Of a stretch of DNA of 64,000 nt, positions 44,201-52,653 are shown piece by piece. Source of the stretch: Flavobacterium sp. CF108 (GTDB lineage: Bacteria > Bacteroidota > Bacteroidia > Flavobacteriales > Flavobacteriaceae); contig NZ_FQWW01000002.1 of assembly GCF_900129795.1 (NCBI RefSeq), positions 62,001-126,000 on the forward strand, read 5' to 3'. Each line of letters begins with the position of its first letter. The first letter of the stretch is position 1. The notes beneath the pieces were generated by a model. The model saw only the letters and a list, made by a program, of their open reading frames with translations. It searched no databases and was not told the origin of the DNA. Both the position numbers and the translations under genes were made by a program.

Positions 44201-45059
44201 TGGAGAAACCATATTTAGAGGGAATGCCTCTGTAACCAACGGCCAGTTTGAGTTTAGCTTTGTTGTACCAAGAGATATTCGTATTCCTGTTGATAATGGC
44301 CGAATTAGTTTTTATTCTAAAAAAAGCCAAGCACTTGAGAATCAATCGGGCTATAATAATGTGATAAAAATAGGAGGAATAAATGAAAATGCACCTCAGG
44401 ACAATATAAGTCCAAAAGTTAAGTTATATATGAACGATGAAACTTTTGTATCTGGCGGAATTACAAATGCATCGCCCTTTCTTTTAGCGTTTTTAGAAGA
44501 TGAAAATGGTATAAATACAGCTAGCGGAATTGGGCATGATATTATAGCAGTTCTGGATGGAGACGTAAGTAATCCGTATATTTTGAATGATTATTATCAA
44601 ACAAAATTAGATGATTATACGAATGGAAATTTACGTTTTCCGTTACGAAATTTATCTGCCGGATTACATACCATTAGTTTTACGGCATGGGATGTTTATA
44701 ACAATCCTGTAACAAGCGAAATACAATTTGTTGTGATTGGTGACGAAGAATTAAAATTGACACATGTGCTCAATTATCCTAATCCTTTTTCAACATACAC
44801 ACAATTTTGGTTTTCACATAATAGACCGTATGAACCTTTAGATGTTCAGGTTCAGGTTATGACAATTACAGGCAAAGTGGTTTGGACAAAAAACCAAATC
44901 ATTACAACTGAGGGCTTTTTATCAAGGGAAATAACATGGGATGGAAAAGATGATTTTGGCGACCGAATTGGAAAAGGAGTTTACATTTACAAACTGACTG
45001 TAAAATCGAACTTAACAAATAAAAAAGCAGAAAAATACGAAAAACTTGTCATTCTATAA
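41223..45059 (+). CDS. porU: Type IX secretion system sortase PorU
   Basis: A 1278-residue cell-surface C25 (gingipain-like) peptidase that removes C-terminal signals from type IX cargo and attaches them to the surface. The signal peptide is at 1-19. The catalytic dyad is seen in NYLGHGGEDG (His789) and ITCEFSRFDD (Cys823). The C terminus (YPNPFS, then FGDRIGKGVYIYKLTVKS) is itself a type IX-type domain, as in known PorU. It is followed 41 bases later by porV, the other part of the attachment complex. Confidence 0.97.
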   Translation: MKQAIILYIFLLPILSFSQINGSLTLDWQSKKEMNYGNSKIIIPYFSGNTFRFDITKKSITLLLNLNQANVANNSSVEITNINFESISRTDLGDLAIENIPNKITETIKITNSRDTKQAFLSLYPIIKDGSSYKRIRSFSYNINNSSAKSSNSSVFQKAAVISNSVLASGDWYRFYVEKSGVYRITRAFLQSLGFDPSKTDPRRIKIYGNGGRMVPLANNSYYPEDLTENAIQIIGESDGTFNNEDYILFYAEGAEKWNDESQTNLNLYSNRSYYYVTSSGNDGKRIANLTQPTASSTLELNTFDDYQYHEVDQTNIVHLGRQWLGESFDINQEQEFTFNFPNLDTTIPVKIELNAASAAFTPTSFVVAANGQNIATLNFASLTASSEIKYLTSKTPPNTTFTGAESVKIKLTYNNNGVPGSKGYLDYINLIAKRKLLGIGKQFKFQYNLAGSTAGIVNYTIGSASGISQIWDITDLYNVSKVENANQASFSFKANLGEIRNYIAIDPADYYTPLKENQSKIANQNLKGTLLKNNQNSFQDIDYAIITPRSLASQAERLANFHRTNSNLIVKVISLEDIYQEFSSGKQDIAAIRNCIRYIYDNASSPDKKIKYVNLFGDASYDYKDRISNNTNIVPIYQSLSSNTTGEASFASDDFFGLMDSNEGIVTYPFGGIDIAVGRMLVSDNAQAQEMVNKVLEYHDTKSYGNWRNNFVLISDDSDQSSDATLQSRQNSLADVIAVEKPFLNIDKILLDSYTQEASAGGSRYPKARTDIFNAFEKGALVFNYLGHGGEDGLAGERIWEKSDGQNLNNQYKYPLFITITCEFSRFDDPTRPTAGEYTFWNPKGGAISMLTTIRTIGQFNAENFNDSLSKNLLSYGSNQYNSIAESLRISKNENPSSSSNVVVYIGDPALMLAIPKPRINLTKVNDIVISQPIPDFKSLSKIKISGEITDENNVLLSNYNGELATAIFDKMITASTLNNDGYSPAMSFKTLGETIFRGNASVTNGQFEFSFVVPRDIRIPVDNGRISFYSKKSQALENQSGYNNVIKIGGINENAPQDNISPKVKLYMNDETFVSGGITNASPFLLAFLEDENGINTASGIGHDIIAVLDGDVSNPYILNDYYQTKLDDYTNGNLRFPLRNLSAGLHTISFTAWDVYNNPVTSEIQFVVIGDEELKLTHVLNYPNPFSTYTQFWFSHNRPYEPLDVQVQVMTITGKVVWTKNQIITTEGFLSREITWDGKDDFGDRIGKGVYIYKLTVKSNLTNKKAEKYEKLVIL

Positions 45060-45066
45060 TATTATA

Positions 45067-45074
45067 TATATTTG
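45067..45074 (+). promoter_or_regulatory. -7 promoter box before porV
   Basis: TATATTTG lies between porU and porV, 26 bases from the porV ATG, so porV may also be transcribed independently of porU. Confidence 0.45.
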
Positions 45075-45100
45075 TAACATAAATACCATTAGTCCCAAAA

Positions 45101-46306
45101 ATGAGAAAAATATCACTTTTATTAATTTGTTTATTAGTAATTTCCTTCGCCAAAGCCCAAAACATTGAACCTATTACAACAGGAGTTCCCTTTTTATTAG
45201 TCGCAGCCGATGCAAGAGCAGCCGGTTTAGCAGATCAGGGAGTTGCCACTTCATCAGATGTTTTTTCACAACAATGGAATCCTGCAAAATATGCTTTCGC
45301 AGAAGATGCACAGGGACTTTCAATAAGTTACACTCCGTATTTAACGGATCTTGCCAACGATATTTCGCTTGGTCAATTGACTTATTATAACAAAATCAAC
45401 GAAAAGAGTGCCTTTGGAGCAAGTTTTCGTTATTTTGGTTTTGGAGGAATTGAATTAAGAGAAACCGGAGATCCAAACGAAGCAACACGAGAAGTAAATC
45501 CTAATGAATTTGCATTAGACGGATCGTACTCTCTTAAATTAAGTGAAACTTTCTCGATGGCAGTTGCCGGTAGATTTATCAGCTCAAATTTAAAAATTCC
45601 TTCAGGCGAAGTTGATGCTTCAGCTGCAAGATCATTTGCTGTAGATGTTGCTGGTTTTTATCAATCAGAAGAAATTGCATACAGCGATTTTAACGGAAGA
45701 TGGAGAGCAGGTTTCAACGTTCAAAACTTAGGGCCAAAAATCAGTTATGATAATGACGATTTAAGCTCAAACTTTTTACCAGCTAACTTAAGATTAGGAG
45801 GAGGTTTTGATTTTATTTTAGATGATTATAATAAAGTTAGCGTAAGTGCTGAATTTACCAAACTATTAGTTCCAACGCCGCCGGGGCCTGGAACACCTTT
45901 TGATGCAAATGGAGACGGTGATTTTACAGATCCGGACGACATTTCACAATCAGAAGCAAACGCAATTAGCTATAACAAATATAAAGACACTGGCTGGGTA
46001 GAAGGAATTTTCAAATCATTTGGAGATGCTCCGGGAGGTTTTAGCGAAGAAGTTAAAGAAATAACCTATAGCGCAGCAGCAGAATATATGTATCAGGATT
46101 CGTTCGCAATGAGACTAGGTTACTATCACGAAAGCCCTGAAAAAGGTGCGAGACAATTCTTCTCTTTAGGGGCAGGTTTTAAATACAATATTATAAAAGT
46201 TGATGTTTCGTACTTATTTTCGGCATCAAAAGTTAAAAATCCTTTAGAAAATACACTTCGTTTCTCTTTAACTTTTAACTTTGGCGACAAATACGAAGTT
46301 TATTAA
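45101..46306 (+). CDS. porV: Type IX secretion outer-membrane protein PorV
   Basis: A 401-residue FadL-like outer-membrane barrel with a signal peptide (1-19, FAKAQ) and the characteristic N-terminal segment FLLVAADARAAGLADQGVATSSD and QQWNPAKYAFA. PorV shuttles cargo from the translocon to PorU. It is encoded just after porU, the usual order in Flavobacterium, and is followed by a strong terminator. Confidence 0.96.
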   Translation: MRKISLLLICLLVISFAKAQNIEPITTGVPFLLVAADARAAGLADQGVATSSDVFSQQWNPAKYAFAEDAQGLSISYTPYLTDLANDISLGQLTYYNKINEKSAFGASFRYFGFGGIELRETGDPNEATREVNPNEFALDGSYSLKLSETFSMAVAGRFISSNLKIPSGEVDASAARSFAVDVAGFYQSEEIAYSDFNGRWRAGFNVQNLGPKISYDNDDLSSNFLPANLRLGGGFDFILDDYNKVSVSAEFTKLLVPTPPGPGTPFDANGDGDFTDPDDISQSEANAISYNKYKDTGWVEGIFKSFGDAPGGFSEEVKEITYSAAAEYMYQDSFAMRLGYYHESPEKGARQFFSLGAGFKYNIIKVDVSYLFSASKVKNPLENTLRFSLTFNFGDKYEVY

Positions 46307-46330
46307 ACTAAAAACATAAAAAATAATTAC

Positions 46331-46370
46331 AATCCAAATTTCTAACTTTTTAGAAATTTGGATTTTTTTT
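46331..46370 (+). terminator. Terminator after porV
   Basis: AATCCAAATTTCTAA and TTAGAAATTTGGATT form a 15-bp perfect stem with a CTTT loop and a following T run. Confidence 0.9.
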
Positions 46371-46382
46371 CCCATAAAAACA

Positions 46383-46865
46383 ATGAAAGAAATTAGCATT
46401 ACATCGTCGTTCACTATTTACGACAACATCAATGAGCTTTCTCAAGACATACAAGATTTAATGAATCAGGCCATCGAAATTCGTAAAAAAGCTTACGCTC
46501 CTTATTCACAATTTAGAGTTGGAGCCGCCCTTCTTCTTGATAATGGAAAAGTAATTTTAGGATCGAATCAGGAAAACGCCGCATATCCGTCAGGATTATG
46601 CGCAGAAAGAACAGCTATTTTTTATGCAGGAAGCGCATATCCTGAAGCCAAAATTTTAAAAATGGCAATTACTGCCGCTTCAGATACAAATCAAACTCAG
46701 GCACCAATTCCACCGTGCGGTTCTTGCCGTCAGTCGATTGCAGAATATGAAATCAAACAAGACATCCCTATTGAAATTTATTTTATGGGCGAAATTGGCG
46801 AAGTTTACAAATCGGCATCCCTAAAAAATCTGCTCCCTTTTATGTTTGATAAAAAGTTCTTGTAA
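46383..46865 (+). CDS. cdd: Cytidine deaminase
   Basis: A 160-residue zinc enzyme that converts cytidine and deoxycytidine to the uridine forms in pyrimidine salvage. It has the motif GLCAERTAIF (Cys ligand and catalytic Glu) and PPCGSCRQ with the other two zinc cysteines; this is the three-cysteine tetrameric type. KKAYAPYSQFRVGAALL is the usual N-terminal signature. The N terminus is about 20 residues longer than the Bacillus enzyme. Confidence 0.96.
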   Translation: MKEISITSSFTIYDNINELSQDIQDLMNQAIEIRKKAYAPYSQFRVGAALLLDNGKVILGSNQENAAYPSGLCAERTAIFYAGSAYPEAKILKMAITAASDTNQTQAPIPPCGSCRQSIAEYEIKQDIPIEIYFMGEIGEVYKSASLKNLLPFMFDKKFL

Positions 46866-46915
46866 AAAAAAGCCAAAAAAGACCTTTTAAATTTTAGTTC
46901 TTAAACGGAATGTCT

Positions 46916-46923
46916 TATTTTTG
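46916..46923 (+). promoter_or_regulatory. -7 promoter box of pdhA
   Basis: TATTTTTG matches TAnnTTTG exactly. The final TTG of this box is also the only start of a longer frame (46921), which shows that the longer protein is false; the leader is about 95 bases. Confidence 0.65.
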
Positions 46924-47022
46924 CATCCCGACCTTTCGGGCGCAAATTTGTGGGAGGAAACTATTTTGCGTTACAGGCAACAATTGATAACACAAACAAC
47001 TTTAGCAAAAGAAAGAATTCAG

Positions 47023-48021
47023 ATGAAAGAAGTTACAAAAGAGGTATATTTAAAGTGGTACGAAGACATGCTGCTTTGGAGAAAGTTTGAAGACAAACTT
47101 GCAGCATTATACATTCAACAAAAAGTTAGAGGTTTTTTACACCTATATAATGGTCAGGAAGCTGTATTAGCGGGCGCTCTGCACGCTATGGACCTGACTA
47201 AAGACAAAATGATTACTGCATACAGAAATCACGTTCAGCCAATTGGTATGGGAGTTGATCCTAGAAACGTAATGGCAGAACTTTTAGGAAAAGTTACTGG
47301 AACTTCTAAAGGCATGGGAGGTTCAATGCACATCTTTTCTAAAGAACACCGTTTTTACGGAGGTCACGGAATCGTTGGTGGTCAAATTCCTGTTGGTGCA
47401 GGTTTAGCTTTCGCTGATAAGTATTTCAATACTGGCGGAGTTACTATGACTTACTTTGGTGACGGAGCTGCGAGACAAGGTTCTTTACACGAAGCTTTCA
47501 ACATGGCTATGTTATGGAAATTACCAGTTGTATTTATCGTTGAAAACAACGGTTATGCAATGGGAACTTCTGTAGAAAGAACTGCAAACCACACTGATAT
47601 CTGGAAATTAGGTTTAGGTTATGAAATGCCTTGCGGACCTGTTGACGGAATGAACCCTGTGAAAGTTGCCGAAGCAATGCACGAAGCTATCGAAAGAGCA
47701 CGTCGCGGAGACGGACCAACTTTCCTTGAAATGAAAACGTACCGTTACAGAGGACACTCTATGTCTGATGCACAATTATACCGTTCTAAAGAAGAGGTAG
47801 AAGAGTACAAAAAAATTGACCCAATTACGCAGGTTCTTGATGTAATTTTGGATCAAAAATATGCTACAGAAGAAGAAATTGAAGTTATTGACCAAAGAGT
47901 TAAAGACTTGGTTGAAGAATGTCAGAAATTCGCTGAAGAATCTCCATACCCAGACTTACAACAATTATACGATGTAGTATACGCACAAGAAGACTATCCA
48001 TTTACACCTCATAAACTATAA
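47023..48021 (+). CDS. pdhA: Pyruvate dehydrogenase E1 component, alpha subunit
   Basis: A 332-residue thiamin-diphosphate enzyme subunit that decarboxylates pyruvate in the pyruvate dehydrogenase complex. Family motifs are LLWRKFEDKLAALY, GQEAVLAGALHA, the cofactor motif starting FGDGAARQGSLHEAFNMA and ending ENN, and the phosphorylation-loop-like YRYRGHSMSDAQLYR. ATG 47023 gives MKEVTKEVYLKWYEDML, the usual start in this genus. It is followed four bases later by the E2 gene; the E1 beta gene is not in the window. Confidence 0.97.
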   Translation: MKEVTKEVYLKWYEDMLLWRKFEDKLAALYIQQKVRGFLHLYNGQEAVLAGALHAMDLTKDKMITAYRNHVQPIGMGVDPRNVMAELLGKVTGTSKGMGGSMHIFSKEHRFYGGHGIVGGQIPVGAGLAFADKYFNTGGVTMTYFGDGAARQGSLHEAFNMAMLWKLPVVFIVENNGYAMGTSVERTANHTDIWKLGLGYEMPCGPVDGMNPVKVAEAMHEAIERARRGDGPTFLEMKTYRYRGHSMSDAQLYRSKEEVEEYKKIDPITQVLDVILDQKYATEEEIEVIDQRVKDLVEECQKFAEESPYPDLQQLYDVVYAQEDYPFTPHKL

Positions 48022-48025
48022 CATC

Positions 48026-49663
48026 ATGGCGATTAAAGTAACAATGCCTCGTTTGAGCGATACAATGACGGAAGGAACGGTAGCGACTTGGTTAAAAAAA
48101 GTAGGCGACAAAATTAGCGAAGGAGATATCTTAGCTGAGATTGAAACAGACAAAGCAACAATGGAGTTCGAATCTTTTAACGAAGGAACTCTTTTACATA
48201 TTGGAATTCAAGCTGGAGAAACTGCTCCGGTTGATTCATTATTAGCCATCATTGGTAAAGAAGGAGAAGATATTTCTGCTCTTTTAGCTGGTGGTGATGC
48301 TCCTGCTGCTGAAGCTCCAAAAGCGGACGCTCCTGCTGCAGAAGCAAAAACAGAAACTGCTGCTCCTGCAAAAGCCGCAGCGGAATTACCAAAAGGCGTT
48401 ATAGTAGTAACTATGCCACGCTTGAGTGATACAATGACTGAAGGTACAGTAGCAACTTGGTTGAAAAAAGTTGGTGATGCTGTATCAGAAGGAGATATTT
48501 TAGCAGAAATTGAAACAGACAAAGCTACTATGGAGTTTGAGTCTTTCAATGCTGGAACATTATTATACATCGGAATTCAAGAAGGAAACACTGCTCCAGT
48601 TGACAGCTTATTAGCTATTATTGGACCAGCTGGAACTGATATTTCTGGAATTGCTGACAACTATACTGCCGGAGGCGCTGCAAGTGCTCCTGCCGCAGAA
48701 GAAACAAAAGCTGCACCTGCTGCTGAAAAAGCACCAGAAACTGTAGCGGACAACTCTAACGGAGGAAGAATTTTAGCTTCACCTTTAGCTAAGAAAATCG
48801 CTTCTGACAAAGGAATCCAATTGAACCAAGTTAAAGGTTCTGGAGAAAACGGACGTATCGTGAAAAGCGATATCGAGAACTTTACTCCATCTGCACAAGC
48901 ACAAACTACTGCTTCAGCACCAGCCGCTAAACAAGAAGCTTCTGCTCCTGCTGCACCAAAAGTATTTGTTCCTGCCGGAGAAGTTTACACAGAAGAGATC
49001 AAAAACTCTCAAATGCGTAAAATTATCGCAAAACGTCTTGCTGAATCATTATTTACTGCACCTCACTACAACTTAGTGATCGAAGTAAGCATGGACGAAG
49101 CAATGGGCGCAAGAGCAACAATCAATACTGTTCCGGATACAAAAGTATCTTTTAACGATATGGTAATTAAAGCTTGTGCTTTAGCATTGAAAAAACACCC
49201 AAAAATCAACTCTCAGTGGAAAGAAGATGCAATCATCATCAACCACCACGTAAATATTGGTGTAGCTGTAGCTGTTGAAGACGGATTAGTAGTTCCTGTA
49301 TTGAAATTTACAGACGCTATGAGTTTATCTCAAATTGGTGCTGCTGTAAGAGATCTTGCAGGAAGAGCTAAAAACAAAAAATTAGGACCACAAGAAATGG
49401 AAGGAAGTACTTTTACAGTATCTAACCTTGGAATGTTTGGTATTACTGAATTCAATTCAATTATCAACCAGCCAAACTCTGCAATCCTTTCTGTAGGTGC
49501 AATTGTTGAAAAACCAGTAGTTAAAAACGGTCAAATCGTAGTTGGAAACACAATGATGTTATCATTAGCTTGTGACCACAGAACAATTGACGGTGCAACT
49601 GGCGCTCAATTCTTACAAACATTAAAACAATACATCGAAAGCCCAGTTACAATGTTGGCATAA
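48026..49663 (+). CDS. pdhC: Pyruvate dehydrogenase E2, dihydrolipoamide acetyltransferase, two lipoyl domains
   Basis: A 545-residue core enzyme. Two lipoyl domains (about 2-78 and 125-205) each carry the lipoylated lysine in ETDKATMEFESF and are almost identical over long runs, which implies recent duplication or conversion. Ala/Pro-rich linkers separate them from the peripheral-subunit-binding domain (about 250-290; ILASPLAKKIASDKGI) and the catalytic domain with DHRTIDG (His518, Asp522). It is co-transcribed with pdhA. Confidence 0.97.
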   Translation: MAIKVTMPRLSDTMTEGTVATWLKKVGDKISEGDILAEIETDKATMEFESFNEGTLLHIGIQAGETAPVDSLLAIIGKEGEDISALLAGGDAPAAEAPKADAPAAEAKTETAAPAKAAAELPKGVIVVTMPRLSDTMTEGTVATWLKKVGDAVSEGDILAEIETDKATMEFESFNAGTLLYIGIQEGNTAPVDSLLAIIGPAGTDISGIADNYTAGGAASAPAAEETKAAPAAEKAPETVADNSNGGRILASPLAKKIASDKGIQLNQVKGSGENGRIVKSDIENFTPSAQAQTTASAPAAKQEASAPAAPKVFVPAGEVYTEEIKNSQMRKIIAKRLAESLFTAPHYNLVIEVSMDEAMGARATINTVPDTKVSFNDMVIKACALALKKHPKINSQWKEDAIIINHHVNIGVAVAVEDGLVVPVLKFTDAMSLSQIGAAVRDLAGRAKNKKLGPQEMEGSTFTVSNLGMFGITEFNSIINQPNSAILSVGAIVEKPVVKNGQIVVGNTMMLSLACDHRTIDGATGAQFLQTLKQYIESPVTMLA

Positions 49664-49673
49664 TTTCAATGTT

Positions 49674-49717
49674 TATCCTGAGCGAAGCCGAAGGGTCAGC
49701 CTGAGCTAAGTCGAAGG
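49674..49717. repeat. CCTGAGCGAAGCCGAAGG dispersed repeat
   Basis: Two adjacent copies of the CCTGAGCGAAGTCGAAGG-type unit, both diverged, lie after pdhC. The family recurs at 12301 and 63152-63313. Confidence 0.65.
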
Positions 49718-49728
49718 TAATATTTAAT

Positions 49729-49765
49729 AAAATCCCGTTTTGTTTATTCAAAACGGGATTTTTTG
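49729..49765 (+). terminator. Terminator of the pdhA-pdhC operon
   Basis: AAAATCCCGTTTTG and CAAAACGGGATTTT form a 14-bp stem with a TTTATT loop and a T run. Confidence 0.9.
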
Positions 49766-49800
49766 TTTAATTTTCCTCCTCAAATTCAATACTTCATAAA

Positions 49801-51648
49801 ATGAAAAAACTAACCTTTCTAATCTTGTTTCTTACAGCAATAGCCTGCCAGAAAAAAGAACAAACAGAAAAACCAACCAGCGTTGTTGATGAACACAGTT
49901 ATTCTAAACCAGAACTTGCTGTAGTTAAACACCTTGATCTTGACATTAAAGTTGATTTTGACACACAGACTATTTCAGGAAAAGCTTCGTGGACAATTGA
50001 CAACATCAGCAAAGGAAATGAAATTATTTTCGACGAAAACACGCTAAACATTACCAAAGTAACTTTAGGTGACGACGAAAAAGAAACCAAATTTGAACTT
50101 GGAAAAGACGTCGAATTTCACGGAAAACCTCTTCACATTACAATTGAACCAAATACAACCAAAGTAAACATTTACTACAGCACAACTAAAGATGCTGTTG
50201 CGTTACAATGGCTTTTACCGGCACAAACTGCAGATAAGAAGAAACCTTTCCTTTTTTCTCAGGGAGAAAGCGTTTGGTCAAGAACATGGATTCCATGTCA
50301 GGATTCACCGGGAATTCGTTTTACATACAATGCAAAAGTTACTGTTCCTAAAGATTTATTAGCGGTAATGAGCGCCGTAAATCCTCAGAAGAAAAATGAT
50401 ACCGGAGTTTATACTTTCAAACAAGACAAAGCAATTCCATCTTATTTAATGGCAATTGCCGTTGGAGATATTGAATTTCAAGCAATCGACAACAGAACCG
50501 GAGTTTACGCAGAACCATCAATGCTGAAAAAATCGGCTTGGGAATTTGCTGAACTTGGAAATATGGTTGTCGCCGCCGAAAAATTGTACGGTCCATACCG
50601 TTGGGGACGTTATGATGTTTTGGTTTTACCTCCAAGTTTTCCTTACGGGGGAATGGAAAATCCAAACCTAACATTTTTAACTCCGGGCGTTATCGCTGGA
50701 GATCGTTCTTTAACTAGTTTATTAGCCCACGAATTAGGTCACAGCTGGAGCGGAAATTTAGTTACAAATGCAACTTGGGACGATATTTGGTTAAACGAAG
50801 GTTTTACAACTTATGTAGAACACCGCATTGGAGAAGCTATTTTCGGAAAGAAAGAATTTGAAATGCAAAACGTTATCACAAACAAAGAATTGGTTGATAA
50901 TGTAGCAGAATATGGAGATACAAGCCCAGATACAAGACTTAAAGTTTCGCTGACAGGAAGAAACCCTGACGACGGAATTAGTCAAATTCCTTACGTAAAA
51001 GGATATTCATTTTTAAGAGTTATCGAAAACGCTGTTGGACGTGATAAATTTGATCCGTTCATTAAGAATTATTTTGATTCACATGCTTTCAAATCAATTA
51101 CTACAGAAGATTTCGTGAAATATTTAAACGAAAACCTTATTAAAGGAGATAAAGCATTAGCCAATAAAATTAAATTAGAAGACTGGATTTACAAACCGGG
51201 AATCCCATCAAATATTCTTCCCGTAAGCTCAGTAGATTTTGATGCTATCGATAAAATTCAAAAAAGCTGGAGAGAAACTGGTGTTACAGGTTTAAGTAAA
51301 AAAATTACAACTACAGCCGAAAAACAGCATTTTATAGATCATCTTCCTACTGATATTACAGCAAAAGAAATGGAAGCAATTGATAGTGAATTCAACTTTA
51401 CAAAAGGAGGCAATTTCATCATTAAACGTCAATGGTTTGTTCAGGCACTAATTCACCAATACAAACCTGCTTATCCTGCAATCGAGCAATTTTTAATCGG
51501 AATCAGCAGAACAGGTTCTGTAATGATGCTTTATAAAGAAATGGTTAAAACACCTGAAGGAAAAGTTTGGGCAAATCAAATTTTCGAAAAAGCAAAATCC
51601 GGTTATCATGCAACAACTATTCAAGCAGTTGAAGGCATTTTGAAATAA
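49801..51648 (+). CDS. M1-family aminopeptidase lipoprotein
   Basis: A 615-residue zinc metallopeptidase with a lipoprotein signal (LTAIAC, Cys near residue 16). The zinc motif HELGHSWSGN is at His310-Glu311-His314, with the third ligand Glu333 in NEGFTTYVEHR. The exopeptidase motif is GGMENPNL. The C-terminal helical domain resembles leukotriene-A4-hydrolase-type members. It probably releases N-terminal residues from peptides at the envelope. It is transcribed alone. Confidence 0.94.
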   Translation: MKKLTFLILFLTAIACQKKEQTEKPTSVVDEHSYSKPELAVVKHLDLDIKVDFDTQTISGKASWTIDNISKGNEIIFDENTLNITKVTLGDDEKETKFELGKDVEFHGKPLHITIEPNTTKVNIYYSTTKDAVALQWLLPAQTADKKKPFLFSQGESVWSRTWIPCQDSPGIRFTYNAKVTVPKDLLAVMSAVNPQKKNDTGVYTFKQDKAIPSYLMAIAVGDIEFQAIDNRTGVYAEPSMLKKSAWEFAELGNMVVAAEKLYGPYRWGRYDVLVLPPSFPYGGMENPNLTFLTPGVIAGDRSLTSLLAHELGHSWSGNLVTNATWDDIWLNEGFTTYVEHRIGEAIFGKKEFEMQNVITNKELVDNVAEYGDTSPDTRLKVSLTGRNPDDGISQIPYVKGYSFLRVIENAVGRDKFDPFIKNYFDSHAFKSITTEDFVKYLNENLIKGDKALANKIKLEDWIYKPGIPSNILPVSSVDFDAIDKIQKSWRETGVTGLSKKITTTAEKQHFIDHLPTDITAKEMEAIDSEFNFTKGGNFIIKRQWFVQALIHQYKPAYPAIEQFLIGISRTGSVMMLYKEMVKTPEGKVWANQIFEKAKSGYHATTIQAVEGILK

Positions 51649-51675
51649 AAAATAACCACGAATTCCGTGTACAAT

Positions 51676-51840
51676 TTATATCCCGAAGGGATTACATATC
51701 GGTAGAAAAAAAATTGCGATCGTTTCCATTGTCCCGTCAGGGACTACACATTATATAGAATCCGTTTAGTCCCTGACGGGACAAATGACTTTAATGCGTA
51801 ATATTCTTTTTCTACCGATATATAATCCCTCTGGGATAAA
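51676..51840. repeat. Nested palindromic repeat (REP/BIME-like)
   Basis: The outer arms (51676-51710 and 51807-51840; core ATATCGGTAGAAAAA) enclose a perfect inner 18-bp inverted repeat, TTGTCCCGTCAGGGACTA at 51729-51746 with its complement at 51767-51784. This clover-like structure looks like a dispersed, mobilised palindrome and not a gene; short frames here are side effects of the repeat. Confidence 0.8.
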
Positions 51841-51853
51841 AGCATACTTATTC

Positions 51854-51890
51854 AAATCCCCGATTACGATGTGTAATCGGGGATTTTTTT
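51854..51890 (+). terminator. Terminator after the nested repeat
   Basis: AAATCCCCGATTAC and GTAATCGGGGATTT form a 14-bp stem with a GATGT loop and a T run. Confidence 0.85.
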
Positions 51891-52022
51891 ATTCAAAAAA
51901 ACACCTCAGGGAAAATTGTCCATCACATAGTGTACATTCTCCATGTTCTAAAATCTGCAATCGTCGCACCTTTGTAATGTCAAAAGACAACAACTAATAA
52001 ATAACATAAAAAATTAAATAAA

Positions 52023-52562
52023 ATGACACGATTAACAGCATTAAACCCAGACGAAGTAACAGGAAAAACTAAAGATTTATTCAACGCAGTACAATCAAAA
52101 TTAGGCGTAGTTCCAAACATGATGAGAACAATGGGAAATTCACCAGCAGTTTTGGAAGGATATTTAAACTTTAGCGGTGCATTAAGCCACGGAAAATTAA
52201 GTGCAAAAACAGGAGAATTAATTGCCTTGGCAGTTTCAGAAAGCAATTCATGTGATTACTGTGTGGCAGCTCATACTTTTATTGGCGGAAAACTATTAAA
52301 AACAGACGCACAAGTTTTACAAGATGCGAGAAAAGGAAATTCAGCAGATGCTAAAACAGAAGCTATTTTACAATTAGCCAAAACATTAATCAGCAAAAAT
52401 GGATTAGTAAGTGATGAAGATGTAAACAAAGCTAAAAATGTAGGAGTTTCTGATGCTGAAATTGCAGAAACTGTAGCGCACGTAGCATTGAACGTTTTAA
52501 CAAACTATTTCAACAATACTGCAAATACACAAATCGATTTCCCAGAGGTTTCAAGCCTATAA
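52023..52562 (+). CDS. Carboxymuconolactone decarboxylase/AhpD-like protein
   Basis: A 179-residue protein of the AhpD/CMD family, with the redox motif CDYCVAAHT (CxxC plus downstream His) characteristic of alkylhydroperoxidase-type members. The helices KTGELIALAVSES and EIAETVAHVALNVLTNYFNN also fit. It probably acts in peroxide or thiol defence. A near-consensus -7 box (CACCTTTG, 51967-51974) lies about 50 bases upstream. An AraC regulator follows 91 bases downstream on the same strand and could control it. Confidence 0.88.
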   Translation: MTRLTALNPDEVTGKTKDLFNAVQSKLGVVPNMMRTMGNSPAVLEGYLNFSGALSHGKLSAKTGELIALAVSESNSCDYCVAAHTFIGGKLLKTDAQVLQDARKGNSADAKTEAILQLAKTLISKNGLVSDEDVNKAKNVGVSDAEIAETVAHVALNVLTNYFNNTANTQIDFPEVSSL

Positions 52563-52653
52563 TTTCAAAAAATTCAAACAAAAAACAATTTATAAAGATA
52601 GTTGTGAATTCAATTCATGACTATCTTTATATTTCTAAAAACCACAGCAAATC

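Noticed and set aside
46921..47022. N-terminal extension of PdhA from a TTG
   Set aside because: The TTG is part of an exact -7 promoter box, and orthologues start at the ATG at 47023.
51785..51997. A 70-codon frame after the M1 peptidase gene
   Set aside because: It runs through a nested palindrome and a terminator and has no protein-like composition.
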